From the NCBI RefSeq assembly GCF_000972705.2, contig NZ_LATL02000308.1:1-29746 (forward strand): 29,746 nt of DNA, read 5' to 3'. Origin of the DNA: Limnoraphis robusta CS-951. GTDB lineage: Bacteria; Cyanobacteriota; Cyanobacteriia; Cyanobacteriales; Microcoleaceae. Below the pieces are notes generated by a model. It saw nothing but the letters and a program-made list of their open reading frames with translations. It was not told where the DNA came from and ran no database searches. A program made the translations under genes and the position numbers. Below are positions 15,610 through 24,461 of the stretch, piece after piece (position 1 is the first letter of the stretch; every line of letters starts with the position of its first letter).

Positions 15610-16062
15610 ATGGATATTCTATTTCGCGAATGTAATCCCTTTGATTTGTGGATTTGGCTGAGATTTAGTACCGTTCCCTCCATGACTGAACGCCAATATA
15701 TTGAAGAAGTTTTTGATTCCTGGTTTCTCTTAGGAAAATTGGGAGGATTTAATGCAGAAAATCTGCAAGTTCAAGAGTGTGGAGTCGATCTCAACTACAT
15801 GACCTATGATACAGATAGCAGCGAGAGTAGCATGATGGCACTCATGCACAATATGGGGGAAATAGAATATCAAGGACTTTGGGTGAGATGTTGGTTTGAC
15901 TTAGGAACCACTGACTCTTTTTCCCTCGATATTTTGATTAATGCTTTCCAACAACTGAGTAAAGAATACGTCACCATTGAAGAATTAATTATTGGGGGAC
16001 AAAATGAAGATTGGCCAGTTGATGAAGATTACAAAAATTCAACGTTTGCAGACTATAACTAA
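15610..16062 (+). CDS. DUF3531 family protein
   Basis: A 150-residue soluble acidic protein of the DUF3531 family, conserved in cyanobacteria and plant plastids with no assigned function that I know of. Recognisable blocks are RECNPFDLWIWLRF at the start, QYIEEVFDSWFLLGKLGGFN and LQVQECGVDLNYM (about 29-64), MALMHNMGEIEYQGLW (about 76-91), and the ending EELIIGGQNEDWP. There is no signal peptide or membrane segment. The start is 21 bases after the TPR gene's stop, so the two may be co-transcribed. The family assignment is confident; the role is open. Confidence 0.78.
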   Translation: MDILFRECNPFDLWIWLRFSTVPSMTERQYIEEVFDSWFLLGKLGGFNAENLQVQECGVDLNYMTYDTDSSESSMMALMHNMGEIEYQGLWVRCWFDLGTTDSFSLDILINAFQQLSKEYVTIEELIIGGQNEDWPVDEDYKNSTFADYN

Positions 16063-16114
16063 CCGTCTAAATCGAGCATTAACCGCAAAATAATTCAAAG
16101 GGATTGGGTGAATT

Positions 16115-16549
16115 ATGGGGAAGAAAATTCGGGTATTAGCTTTAGGATTAATTCAAGATCAAAACCGCTTGTTTTTATCCCAAGGCTATGATCCTATCAA
16201 GCAAGAAACCTTTTATCGGGCTTTAGGGGGCGGTGTAGAGTTTGGAGAACAGAGTCGAGACGCTTTACAACGAGAATTTTTAGAAGAAATTCAAGCAGCC
16301 CTAACCAATATTCAGTATTTAGGCTGCTTAGAAAGTCTCTTTGTCTACAAAGATAAACCCGGACATGAAATCATTCAACTCTATAAATGTGACTTTGCTG
16401 ATCCGAAATTTTATCAGATCGAACAACTCACTTTTAAAGAAGGAAAACGCGAAAATCTCGCACTTTGGGTTCCACTCTCAGGCTTTTTATCCGGTGAACT
16501 GACTTTATATCCTGAAAACTTTCTGGAATATTGTCTGAAGCCAAATTAG
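16115..16549 (+). CDS. NUDIX hydrolase
   Basis: A 144-residue single-domain NUDIX protein. The Nudix box runs from Gly39 (GGVEFGEQSRDALQREFLEE) and fits GX5EX7REUXEE, with Glu45, Arg53, Glu54, Glu57 and Glu58 present. The Gly that usually follows (EEXG) is Gln60. The AL(G)GGVEFGE form is common in small nucleotide- or ADP-ribose-type pyrophosphatases, but the substrate cannot be told from sequence. The protein is cytoplasmic. It lies 52 bases after DUF3531 on the same strand and ends 5 bases before the convergent rnhA stop. Confidence 0.82.
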   Translation: MGKKIRVLALGLIQDQNRLFLSQGYDPIKQETFYRALGGGVEFGEQSRDALQREFLEEIQAALTNIQYLGCLESLFVYKDKPGHEIIQLYKCDFADPKFYQIEQLTFKEGKRENLALWVPLSGFLSGELTLYPENFLEYCLKPN

Positions 16550-16554
16550 CACCT

Positions 16555-17334
16555 TTAAAACAAAGAGATTTGCTGCATCGCAGGATTTTCATAGCCTAAA
16601 TCTGGCGGTAAATTTCTTTGTTGAGAGGCTCGAACTGCGAGGCGATCGCAGCATTCATTTTCTAGATTTCCCGCATGACCTTTCACCCAAACCAATTTTA
16701 CCTCATGCTGTGAACAAAGTTGTAATAACTGTTCCCAAAGATCAGGATTCATCGCCCATTCTTTGCTATTGCGTTTCCAGCCATTGGCTTTCCAGCGTTT
16801 AGCCCAACCTTTTTCGATCGCATCAATCACATATTTTGAATCACTATACAGCGTGACTCTACTTTTTGTCTCTAAAGCTTGGAGTCCAACAATCGCCGCC
16901 ATCATCTCCATGCGGTTATTGGTTGTTAACTGAAAACCCCCTGATAATTCCTGTCGATCCTCTCCCTGAATTAATACAATACCATAACCACCAGGCCCCG
17001 GATTTCCCAAACAAGCCCCATCCGTATAAAGGGTGACTTCCTCCATTTGTGATGAATCTTTTCGAGTTTCTTGCGTTTTTTTAACAGGTGGAGCAGGAGC
17101 GAAATTTTCTGTTAAAATAGCTGTAGTCTTGGTGTCGGGTTCATGCCGTTGGGAAACCTGTAAATTCAGCGTCACACTTTCACGAAATAGGCGAATCATC
17201 TTTAATAGATGTGGCCGATATTCAGGAGGTGTCGCTGCAATTTCTGAGAAAAACTCATCACTTTCAATTTGAGAAAATTTCTTCACAGGTTTAGAGAAAA
17301 CGTCATCCTGATTTTCATTGGGTTGAGACATCAT
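16555..17334 (-). CDS. rnhA: Ribonuclease HI with a 96-residue N-terminal extension
   Basis: RNase HI cuts the RNA strand of RNA-DNA hybrids, removing primers and R-loops. The catalytic core starts near residue 97: [20 protein letters not shown] (Asp105), [10 protein letters not shown] (Glu143), [12 protein letters not shown] (Asp165), [12 protein letters not shown] (His220) and CDRLAV (Asp230). All active-site residues are present. The first 96 residues are extra: a helical stretch (about 23-58, ending [19 protein letters not shown]) and a Pro/Thr-rich linker. This is not the eukaryotic hybrid-binding domain, as I see none of its motif. A start at Met97 would give a normal-length enzyme of about 160 residues, but the extension is open, protein-like and begins with ATG. 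Confidence 0.88.
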   Translation of the reverse strand: MMSQPNENQDDVFSKPVKKFSQIESDEFFSEIAATPPEYRPHLLKMIRLFRESVTLNLQVSQRHEPDTKTTAILTENFAPAPPVKKTQETRKDSSQMEEVTLYTDGACLGNPGPGGYGIVLIQGEDRQELSGGFQLTTNNRMEMMAAIVGLQALETKSRVTLYSDSKYVIDAIEKGWAKRWKANGWKRNSKEWAMNPDLWEQLLQLCSQHEVKLVWVKGHAGNLENECCDRLAVRASQQRNLPPDLGYENPAMQQISLF

Positions 17335-17804
17335 TTAATCTAGCACTCTACACAGCATCAGCTCCATTTCATTTTAAAACGTGAGCGCACCTTTTTTACT
17401 GAAAAATCCAATCGCCTGAATCTATCTCAAGATAGAGATATCTAACCCCTGGCTCATCTTAAGCTAGAATAGACAATCTACCCAAATTTCAGTACCCCTG
17501 TCACCGATTAGATATCCCTCGTTACACCAATTAACAGAAGACACCAACTCCATCTCCAGCCGAAAACATTTGCCTCGGATCTGCGGATTTTGCCTGAAAG
17601 AGTTAATATCGGAAAAAATAGATCTAGTCAACCCTTGGAATTCGCGTTATATTTATTGTTAAACTAGAGCAATAGCAGGATAGCGTCAAGCTAAAATATC
17701 AGTTTAATCTGGACTCACTGACCACCTGTTTTTTGACTCAAAACTTAGCCTAGAAACACAAAAAAATCTATGGGTTCTGCTTCATCAGTGGAGGAAAAAA
17801 GACC
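17335..17804. other. Intergenic region upstream of the large sensor kinase
   Basis: 470 bases between the divergent rnhA and sensor-kinase genes hold no reading frame that looks real. The region is AT-rich and must contain promoters for both directions, but I see no pair of -35/-10 boxes strong enough to call. The only clear signal is the ribosome site at its right end. Confidence 0.6.
17790..17794 (+). promoter_or_regulatory. Shine-Dalgarno site fixing a GTG start
   Basis: GGAGG, 10 bases before GTG 17805, is the best ribosome site in the area and supports the non-ATG start of the sensor kinase. No ATG in the same frame occurs near the protein's conserved N-terminus. Confidence 0.7.
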
Positions 17805-20800
17805 GTGAAAGCAACATCACCCGATCCATTTCAAGCTGGAGGTGAAATCGGAAAAATAATCCGATCGCAGAATTGGTCGCCAACTCCCCTGGGTGCTGTT
17901 GAACAATGGTCTGTACAGCTCAAAACGATTTTAAATCTTGTTTTAAATACCTGTCATCCTCAGTTTATCCTCTGGGGAAATGAACGGATTTTACTCTACA
18001 ATGATGCCTATTATTCAATTTGGGGTAAAATTCTGCCTCTCTCTACCTTGGGTCAACCGTTGAATTCTTGTTGGTCGGAAATGAGCCAGGAAATCGCTTC
18101 AGATATACAACAGATTTTAGAAACTAGACAAGCAATTTTGCGGGAAAATAAACAATTTAATTCACAATTATTCAGTCAACAAAAACAGCGTTATTTTAAC
18201 ATCTCTTATAGTCCGATTTTGGGTCAAACGGGTGAAGTCGCCGGAGTATTGGGAACCCTGATAGAAACAACCTCTCAAACCCTTAGCCAACCTCAGTTCA
18301 ATCAAAGTTACAATATATTAGAACGAATTACTGATGCTTTTGTTGCCTTAGATCGAAATTGGCGTTATACCTACATTAATCAAGAAGCCGCTCGTTTGTT
18401 GGGATATACTCGCGAAGAATTGCTGGGGAAAGAACTCTGGAAAGACGTATTTGATGCCGATGCAGAACATCCCGCAACCCAACAATTGCGTCTAGCCATG
18501 AGAGAACAAACCCCCCTGCATTTAGAAATCTTTTCGCCGGTGCTTAATCGCTATTTAGAAATCAACGCCTGTCCCTCACCCGAAGGAATTTCTATTTATT
18601 TTAGAGATATTAGCAAACGCAAACAAATCGAATCCCAACTGCGTTCGAGTGAAGAATTTAACCGTCGGATTATCGAAAGCAGCATGGACTCTATCAAAGT
18701 TCTCGACTTAGAAGGGCGACTGCTGTTGATGAACTCCGGCGGACAATACCTGTTAGAAATCAATAATATTGAACCCTATTTACATCAACCTTGGGTGGAA
18801 TTTTGGCCTGATGGCGATCGCGAAAAAGCAGAAATAGCCCTAACTCAAGCACGAATAGGAAAAACCAGTCGCTTTCAAGGCTATCGTCCGACTCAAACAG
18901 GTAAACCGAAATGGTGGGATGTGTTGATCACTCCCATCTTTGGAAGCCAAGGAAAAGTCGAACAAATTCTGGCGTTATCCCGAGATATTACTAACTTAAA
19001 ACAAGCAGAAGATGTGCTGCGAACCAGCGAAAACCTCTATCGAACTCTCAGTGATGCAGTCCCCGACTTTATCTGGTCTTGTGATAGTAAAGGACAAACT
19101 GATTTTGTTAACTCACGCTGGATAGAATACACCGGTTTAACCCTAGAAGAACTGAATAAAAAAGGCTTACAACAGATAAACCATCCCGATGACTATCCCT
19201 ACTTACAAGAAGCCTGGGATCAAGCCAAACAACAAGGAACAGCTTTTGAAGCGGAATTTCGTTATCGCCGCCATGACGGGGTTTATCGTTGGTTTATGGG
19301 TCGTGCGGTTCCCCTCAAAGACGAAAGCGGAAACATCATAAAATGGATAGGCATCACCACAGACATCCACGAACGCAAACAAGCCGAAGCCGAACGAGAG
19401 CAACTTCTCCAACAGCTAGAAACCGAACGCTCCCGGATGAGAGCCATCTTACAGCAAATGCCAGCCGGAGTCCTAATCGCGGATGCTGAAACCGAAGAAT
19501 TAGTCCTGGCGAACCAACAAGTCGAAGAGATACTGGGCTACTCCTACGCCCTAGAATGGCAGTTAGAAGCCTACGATCAAGACGTCACCTTTGAAGGTTT
19601 TCATCCCAATGGACAGCCTTATCGTCCTGATGAATATCCCCTCGCGCGATCGCTACGGACAGGCGAAGTGGTTTTAGGCGAAGAAATCGAAATTCACCGA
19701 GCAGATGGTCAGCGCATCATTATTGATGTGAATTCTAGCCCGATTCGAGATCAACAAGGAGAGATTTTAGCAGCCGTTGTTGTGTTTCGAGATATTACCT
19801 ATCAACGGCAAGCAGAACTGGCGCTGAGACGGGGTGAAGAACGATTTCGCGCCCTGATCGAACAGGCACCCGATGCTGTATTAATCGCCGATCTCCAAGG
19901 CACCTATATCGATGTGAATAACAACGCCTGTAACTTACTCGGTTATTCACGAGAAGAACTGATTGGTAAGCAAATCCTAGAGATTATTCCCCCCAAAGAT
20001 CAACCTCGACTCGAAGCCGTCAAACAATCCTTACTGCTGGGGAATACCCACGTCGAAGAATGGACGCTGATTAGAAAAGATGGCACTATCGTTCCCGTTG
20101 AAATCAGTACCAAAATATTACCCGATGGCCGCTGGCAAGCCTTTGTTCGAGATATTAGCGAACGCCAACAGACCCAAGAAGCCCTACAAACCAGCGAAGA
20201 ACGATTTCGACAGATGGCAGAAAATGTTGAAGATGTCTTCTGGATCGCCCAAATGCAAGACTACAAAGTTCTCTACGTTAGTCCCGCCTATGAAACACTC
20301 TGGGGATATTCCTGTGAAAGTCTTTATGCAAATCCCTATGAATGGATGGAAATGATCCATCCCGAAGATCGTTCAAAAGCTGAAGCCGCCTTTACCGAAC
20401 AGGTTAAAACCGGTCGATGTGCGGTTGAATTTCGGGTGATTCGTGCCGATGGTTCTATTCGGTGGATACGCGATCGCGGTTTTCCCATTCCCGAAGAAGA
20501 CGGTCAAATTCGCCGAGTCGCCGGAATTGCAGAAGATATTACCGAACGAAAACAAGCCGAAGCCGCCTTAAAACAACGAGAAGAAGAACTGCGCTTAATT
20601 ACCGATGCAGTTCCGGCTTTAATCGCCTACGTTGATCGCGATCAACGGTATCGCTTTGTTAATCGGGCTTATTCTGATTGGTTTGGGCATCTCCCCGAAA
20701 ACATTATCGGTCAGGATCTTGCTGAATTTATTGGGGAAACCGCCTATCAGTTCATGCGTCCTGACGTCGAGTCCGCACTCGCTGGAGAACCCGTAACGGT

Positions 20801-23800
20801 TGAACTCTTGATGCCCTTTAAAGATGGCGGCCCCCGCTATGTTCGTCGTCAATATATTCCCAATATTGCCAGTGATGGTACGGTAACAGGATTTTATGGC
20901 CTGATTACAGACATTACCACCTTAAAGCAAACCGAAGAAGCCCTTCGTTTGAGCGAACAACGCTATCGTTCGCTTGTCTCCATTCTCAGTTCGATAGTTT
21001 GGATCGCTGACCCCGAAGGTCAATTTATTCAGCCTCAGCCCGCCTGGGAAACCTACACCGGACAAAGCTGGAGTGAACATCAAAACTGGGGCTGGTTACA
21101 AGCGATTCATTCGGATGACCAAGAGCGAGTCAAATCCCTGTGGATACAAGCACGAGATAGCAAAACCCTGTATCAGTCTGAAGGACGGATCTGGAATACT
21201 GCAACCCAGAAATATCGCTACTTTGAAGCCAAGGGAATCCCATTGTTTAACTCCGATGGTTCGATCCGAGAATGGGTCGGGACGATCACCGATGTAGACC
21301 ATCGCAAGCGATCAGAAGTGGCACTCCGTCAGAGTGAAGAACGATTTCGGCAATTGGCGGAAAATATCGAGGATGTTTTCTGGATCATGGATATGCAGGA
21401 GATTAAAATTCTTTATGTCAGTCCTGCCTATGAACGCATCTGGGGAAATTCCCTGCAAAGCCTTTGCAATAATCCCTATGACTGGTTAGAGACGATTCAT
21501 CCTGAAGATCAAGAGCGCGTTAGACTCGCCTTTTTTGAACAGGCTGTTGAAGGTCAATTTAGTCAAGAATATCGCATTGTTCGTTCCGATGGTTCCGTTC
21601 GTTGGATTCGCGATCGCTCGTTTCCCATTTACAATGAACAGGGTGTAATTCGTCGGGTTGCTAGGATTGCTGAAGATATTACCCCAGCCAAACAAGTTGA
21701 AGCGGCTCTGCGACGCAGTGAACAACAATTTCGCGTCGCTCAAGAGTTATCACTGTATGCGTTTACCATCCTCAAAAGTATACGGGATAAAACCGGAGAG
21801 ATCATTGACTTTGAATGGATTTACGTTAATCCCAAAGCCGCAGAAGCCCTCAAACGTCCCGCAGAAGATCTCCTCGGTCAACGACTTTTAGAGGTTTTAC
21901 CCGGAAACCAGTTCCACTTTAATTTGTTTAAACGTTATGTTGAAGTTGTTGAAACAGGTGAACCTGACGATATTGAGCTTTTCTACGATGCCGATGGGAT
22001 TACAGGTTGGTTTCACAATATGGCGGTTAAATTAGAAGATGGGGTAGCAGTTTCCTTTAGCAATATTAGCGATCGCAAACAAGCAGAAGTGGCGTTACGT
22101 TTAAGTGAAGCCAACGCCCGAGCTAGAGCAGAAGAACTCGAAGCCTTGATGGAAGCGGTTCCGGCGGCTATTTGGATAGCCCATGATCGCCACTGTCATC
22201 AGATGAGCGCCAACTTAACGGCTTATGAACTGATGCGGATGTTTCCCGGTTCAGTGCCAACAGCGACTCCGGCTGATGGAAAAAACCCTCTACCTTTCAA
22301 GCAACAAATTAATGGCAAAAATATTCCCCCCCAGGAGTTACCCATGCAGAAAGCCGGACGAACAGGTGAGGAAGTCGAAGGGGAATTAGAATTTATTTTT
22401 GATTCTGGGGAGGTTCGTTATATCTACGGTAAAGCGGTGCCGTTGCGAGATGACAATGGACAAGTGCGGGGAGTGATTGGAGCGTTTTTGGATATGACGG
22501 AACGCAAACGCGCTGAAGAAGCCCTACAAGCCAGTGAAGAACGGTTCCGGTTAGCGACTCGGGCGGTAACAGGGATTGTCTATGACTGGGATCTGCAAAC
22601 CAACCACGTCTATCGATCGGAAGGTTTGCGTCAACTGATTGGTCTAGGCCCGGAAGAGGTTCCTCAAGATCGAGATTGGTGGAGTGAACGGATGCACCCC
22701 GAGGATCGTTTAGTGATTCAACCTCAGATGTTGTCAAATATAGACAATGGCTTTGATCGCTATAGTTTTGAATATCGAGTTCGCCATGAGGATGGACATT
22801 GGGTTGATGTTTGGGATCGAGGGTATATTCTTCGCGATCGCAAAGGTGAGTTAGTTCGGGTTGTTGGTTCGACGGCTGATATTAGCGATCGCAAACGAGC
22901 CGAAGCCGAACGAGACCAACTTCTCGCCCGTGAACGCGCCGCTAGAGAAGAAGCAGAGGCCGCTAACCGCATCAAAGATGAATTTTTGGCGGTTTTGTCT
23001 CACGAATTGCGATCGCCGTTAAATCCGATTCTGGGTTGGGCGAATTTGCTTCAGCGTCAAAAGGTGGATGACAAAATCCTCCATCAAGCCTTGACAACGA
23101 TTGAGCGCAATGTCAAGCTACAAGTGCAGTTGATTGATGATTTGTTAGATGTTTCTCGGATTTTACGCGGTAAGCTGAACTTAAATCGCTCATCGGTTGA
23201 TCTGAGAATTGTGATCATCTCGGCTGTGGAAACTGTTCGTCTGGCTGCCGAAGCGAAGTCCATTGAGATTAAAACTCACCTCTATCCTCAAGTCGGACAA
23301 GTTCTCGGTGATGCGGGGCGTTTACAACAAATTGTCTGGAATTTGCTCTCCAATAGCGTTAAATTTAGTTCGATTGGTGCCAAAGTAGATATCTGGTTAG
23401 AACAAGTCGGGACTGAGGCTCAAATTCGCGTCAAAGATGCAGGTAAGGGAATTAGTCCTGAATTTTTACCTCATGTCTTTGAATATTTTCGTCAGGAAGA
23501 TGGAACGACGACGCGCAAGTTTGGCGGACTGGGCTTAGGATTGGCTATAGTTCGTTATATTACCGAAATGCACGGCGGAACAGTGCAAGCGGATAGTCCC
23601 GGTGAAGGACAGGGAGCTACTTTTATTGTCAAGTTTCCCCTGATTCCTCAAAACGGCGAATCTGCCAAAAATGACCAAACTCTAGATGCTGAGTCTTTCA
23701 ACCCTAAGTGCTTGCAGGGAATTCGGATTTTAATTGCTGAGGATGAAGCGGATACCCGAGATTTTCTCACTTTAATGTTAAAACAAGCGGGTGCAACGGT

Positions 23801-24092
23801 GATTGCTGTTGATTCTGCAATAGAAGCCCTGAAAGCGTTTATGCGTTCGACTCCCGATATTTTAGTTAGTGATATTGGGATGCCGGGAATGGATGGTTAT
23901 CAGTTAATGAAGCAAGTTCGATCTTTGTATAAGAATAGATCAGACCAACAAATGCCTGCGATCGCATTAACGGCTTATGCGGGAGAAAGTGATTTTCATA
24001 AAGCCATTGCTGCTGGGTTTAGCCAACATATTTGTAAGCCTGTTGAACCGGATCGTTTAATTACAGCGATTCTTGATTTAGTTAATCGGTAA
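17805..24092 (+). CDS. Giant cytoplasmic hybrid histidine kinase with about 13 PAS domains
   Basis: A 2095-residue sensor with no membrane segment. The N-terminal region (about 12-160, with QNWSPTPLGAVEQW) is a PAS-like sensor. Further PAS or PAS-PAC units start near residues 168, 284, 409, 545, 679, 799, 927, 1052, 1179, 1307, 1445 and 1579, most ending in DITERKQAE-like linkers and beginning with SEERFR. A coiled linker leads to HisKA (DEFLAVLSHELRSPLNP; phospho-accepting His1733) and HATPase_c (NLLSNSVKFS N-box, DAGKGISPEF, GGLGLGLAIV; to about 1943). A C-terminal receiver domain (about 1972-2092) has Asp2023 in LVSDIGMPGMDG and Lys in CKPVEP. All key catalytic residues are present. The ligands are unknown; I see no phytochrome-type chromophore site. 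No separate response regulator gene is adjacent, so it is an orphan hybrid kinase. Nine HIP1 octamers fall within the gene. Confidence 0.92.
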   Translation: MKATSPDPFQAGGEIGKIIRSQNWSPTPLGAVEQWSVQLKTILNLVLNTCHPQFILWGNERILLYNDAYYSIWGKILPLSTLGQPLNSCWSEMSQEIASDIQQILETRQAILRENKQFNSQLFSQQKQRYFNISYSPILGQTGEVAGVLGTLIETTSQTLSQPQFNQSYNILERITDAFVALDRNWRYTYINQEAARLLGYTREELLGKELWKDVFDADAEHPATQQLRLAMREQTPLHLEIFSPVLNRYLEINACPSPEGISIYFRDISKRKQIESQLRSSEEFNRRIIESSMDSIKVLDLEGRLLLMNSGGQYLLEINNIEPYLHQPWVEFWPDGDREKAEIALTQARIGKTSRFQGYRPTQTGKPKWWDVLITPIFGSQGKVEQILALSRDITNLKQAEDVLRTSENLYRTLSDAVPDFIWSCDSKGQTDFVNSRWIEYTGLTLEELNKKGLQQINHPDDYPYLQEAWDQAKQQGTAFEAEFRYRRHDGVYRWFMGRAVPLKDESGNIIKWIGITTDIHERKQAEAEREQLLQQLETERSRMRAILQQMPAGVLIADAETEELVLANQQVEEILGYSYALEWQLEAYDQDVTFEGFHPNGQPYRPDEYPLARSLRTGEVVLGEEIEIHRADGQRIIIDVNSSPIRDQQGEILAAVVVFRDITYQRQAELALRRGEERFRALIEQAPDAVLIADLQGTYIDVNNNACNLLGYSREELIGKQILEIIPPKDQPRLEAVKQSLLLGNTHVEEWTLIRKDGTIVPVEISTKILPDGRWQAFVRDISERQQTQEALQTSEERFRQMAENVEDVFWIAQMQDYKVLYVSPAYETLWGYSCESLYANPYEWMEMIHPEDRSKAEAAFTEQVKTGRCAVEFRVIRADGSIRWIRDRGFPIPEEDGQIRRVAGIAEDITERKQAEAALKQREEELRLITDAVPALIAYVDRDQRYRFVNRAYSDWFGHLPENIIGQDLAEFIGETAYQFMRPDVESALAGEPVTVELLMPFKDGGPRYVRRQYIPNIASDGTVTGFYGLITDITTLKQTEEALRLSEQRYRSLVSILSSIVWIADPEGQFIQPQPAWETYTGQSWSEHQNWGWLQAIHSDDQERVKSLWIQARDSKTLYQSEGRIWNTATQKYRYFEAKGIPLFNSDGSIREWVGTITDVDHRKRSEVALRQSEERFRQLAENIEDVFWIMDMQEIKILYVSPAYERIWGNSLQSLCNNPYDWLETIHPEDQERVRLAFFEQAVEGQFSQEYRIVRSDGSVRWIRDRSFPIYNEQGVIRRVARIAEDITPAKQVEAALRRSEQQFRVAQELSLYAFTILKSIRDKTGEIIDFEWIYVNPKAAEALKRPAEDLLGQRLLEVLPGNQFHFNLFKRYVEVVETGEPDDIELFYDADGITGWFHNMAVKLEDGVAVSFSNISDRKQAEVALRLSEANARARAEELEALMEAVPAAIWIAHDRHCHQMSANLTAYELMRMFPGSVPTATPADGKNPLPFKQQINGKNIPPQELPMQKAGRTGEEVEGELEFIFDSGEVRYIYGKAVPLRDDNGQVRGVIGAFLDMTERKRAEEALQASEERFRLATRAVTGIVYDWDLQTNHVYRSEGLRQLIGLGPEEVPQDRDWWSERMHPEDRLVIQPQMLSNIDNGFDRYSFEYRVRHEDGHWVDVWDRGYILRDRKGELVRVVGSTADISDRKRAEAERDQLLARERAAREEAEAANRIKDEFLAVLSHELRSPLNPILGWANLLQRQKVDDKILHQALTTIERNVKLQVQLIDDLLDVSRILRGKLNLNRSSVDLRIVIISAVETVRLAAEAKSIEIKTHLYPQVGQVLGDAGRLQQIVWNLLSNSVKFSSIGAKVDIWLEQVGTEAQIRVKDAGKGISPEFLPHVFEYFRQEDGTTTRKFGGLGLGLAIVRYITEMHGGTVQADSPGEGQGATFIVKFPLIPQNGESAKNDQTLDAESFNPKCLQGIRILIAEDEADTRDFLTLMLKQAGATVIAVDSAIEALKAFMRSTPDILVSDIGMPGMDGYQLMKQVRSLYKNRSDQQMPAIALTAYAGESDFHKAIAAGFSQHICKPVEPDRLITAILDLVNR

Positions 24093-24190
24093 AGCAGTTA
24101 TAGCAAATATTTAACGATATTATAGCAGTCGAAGCCTTTGATTAGGACACTGTTTTTCTGTCAAATCCTTTGATGATAAAGGTTTCAATT

Positions 24191-24211
24191 CTGTCTCCTG
24201 TCTCCTGTCTC
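24191..24211. repeat. Short tandem heptamer repeat CTGTCTC x3
   Basis: Three exact head-to-tail copies of CTGTCTC, followed by a partial copy (CTGACTT). This is the size and style of the short tandemly repeated repetitive (STRR) sequences known from cyanobacterial intergenic DNA. A second, different heptamer array lies at 28034-28054. Confidence 0.7.
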
Positions 24212-24274
24212 CTGACTTCTGCTATATATAGCTTTCCAAAAACGGATGATATCATTTTCTAGAGGGATAAATTG

Positions 24275-24331
24275 ACCACCAAAACACAAAAACACGCAGA
24301 TTTCTCTTGGTGTTCTCAGTGTCTTGGTGGT
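24275..24331. repeat. Inverted repeat element with ACCACCAA ends
   Basis: The left arm ACCACCAAAACAC (24275-24287) pairs with the right arm GTGTCTTGGTGGT (24319-24331) at 12 of 13 positions across a 31-base spacer. The reverse complement of the right arm, ACCACCAAGACAC, occurs again at 27199-27211 in another intergenic region, showing that the element is dispersed. Confidence 0.6.
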
Positions 24332-24461
24332 TTTTATTTTTTACCTGTTCAAAGTATTGTGCTATGATTAAATTATCTCTATGTGTCTGGTTGCGAAATA
24401 CACCGATAACAGTCCAATCAAGCCTTGCCAAACGCCCCAGCCCCTCACGCTAAACTGACAG

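Larger units (their letters stand above)
24093..24461. other. Intergenic region with short repeats, no gene seen
   Basis: 369 bases between the sensor kinase and sppA, with no convincing reading frame. It holds a three-unit heptamer repeat (24191-24211) and an inverted repeat with ACCACC ends (24275-24331), both listed separately. The remainder is AT-rich and should contain the sppA promoter, but no clear boxes stand out. Confidence 0.6.

Noticed and set aside
22393..22737. 114-codon frame on the - strand
   Set aside because: It is antisense to a PAS region of the sensor kinase, with low-complexity, Pro/Ser-rich composition typical of shadows.
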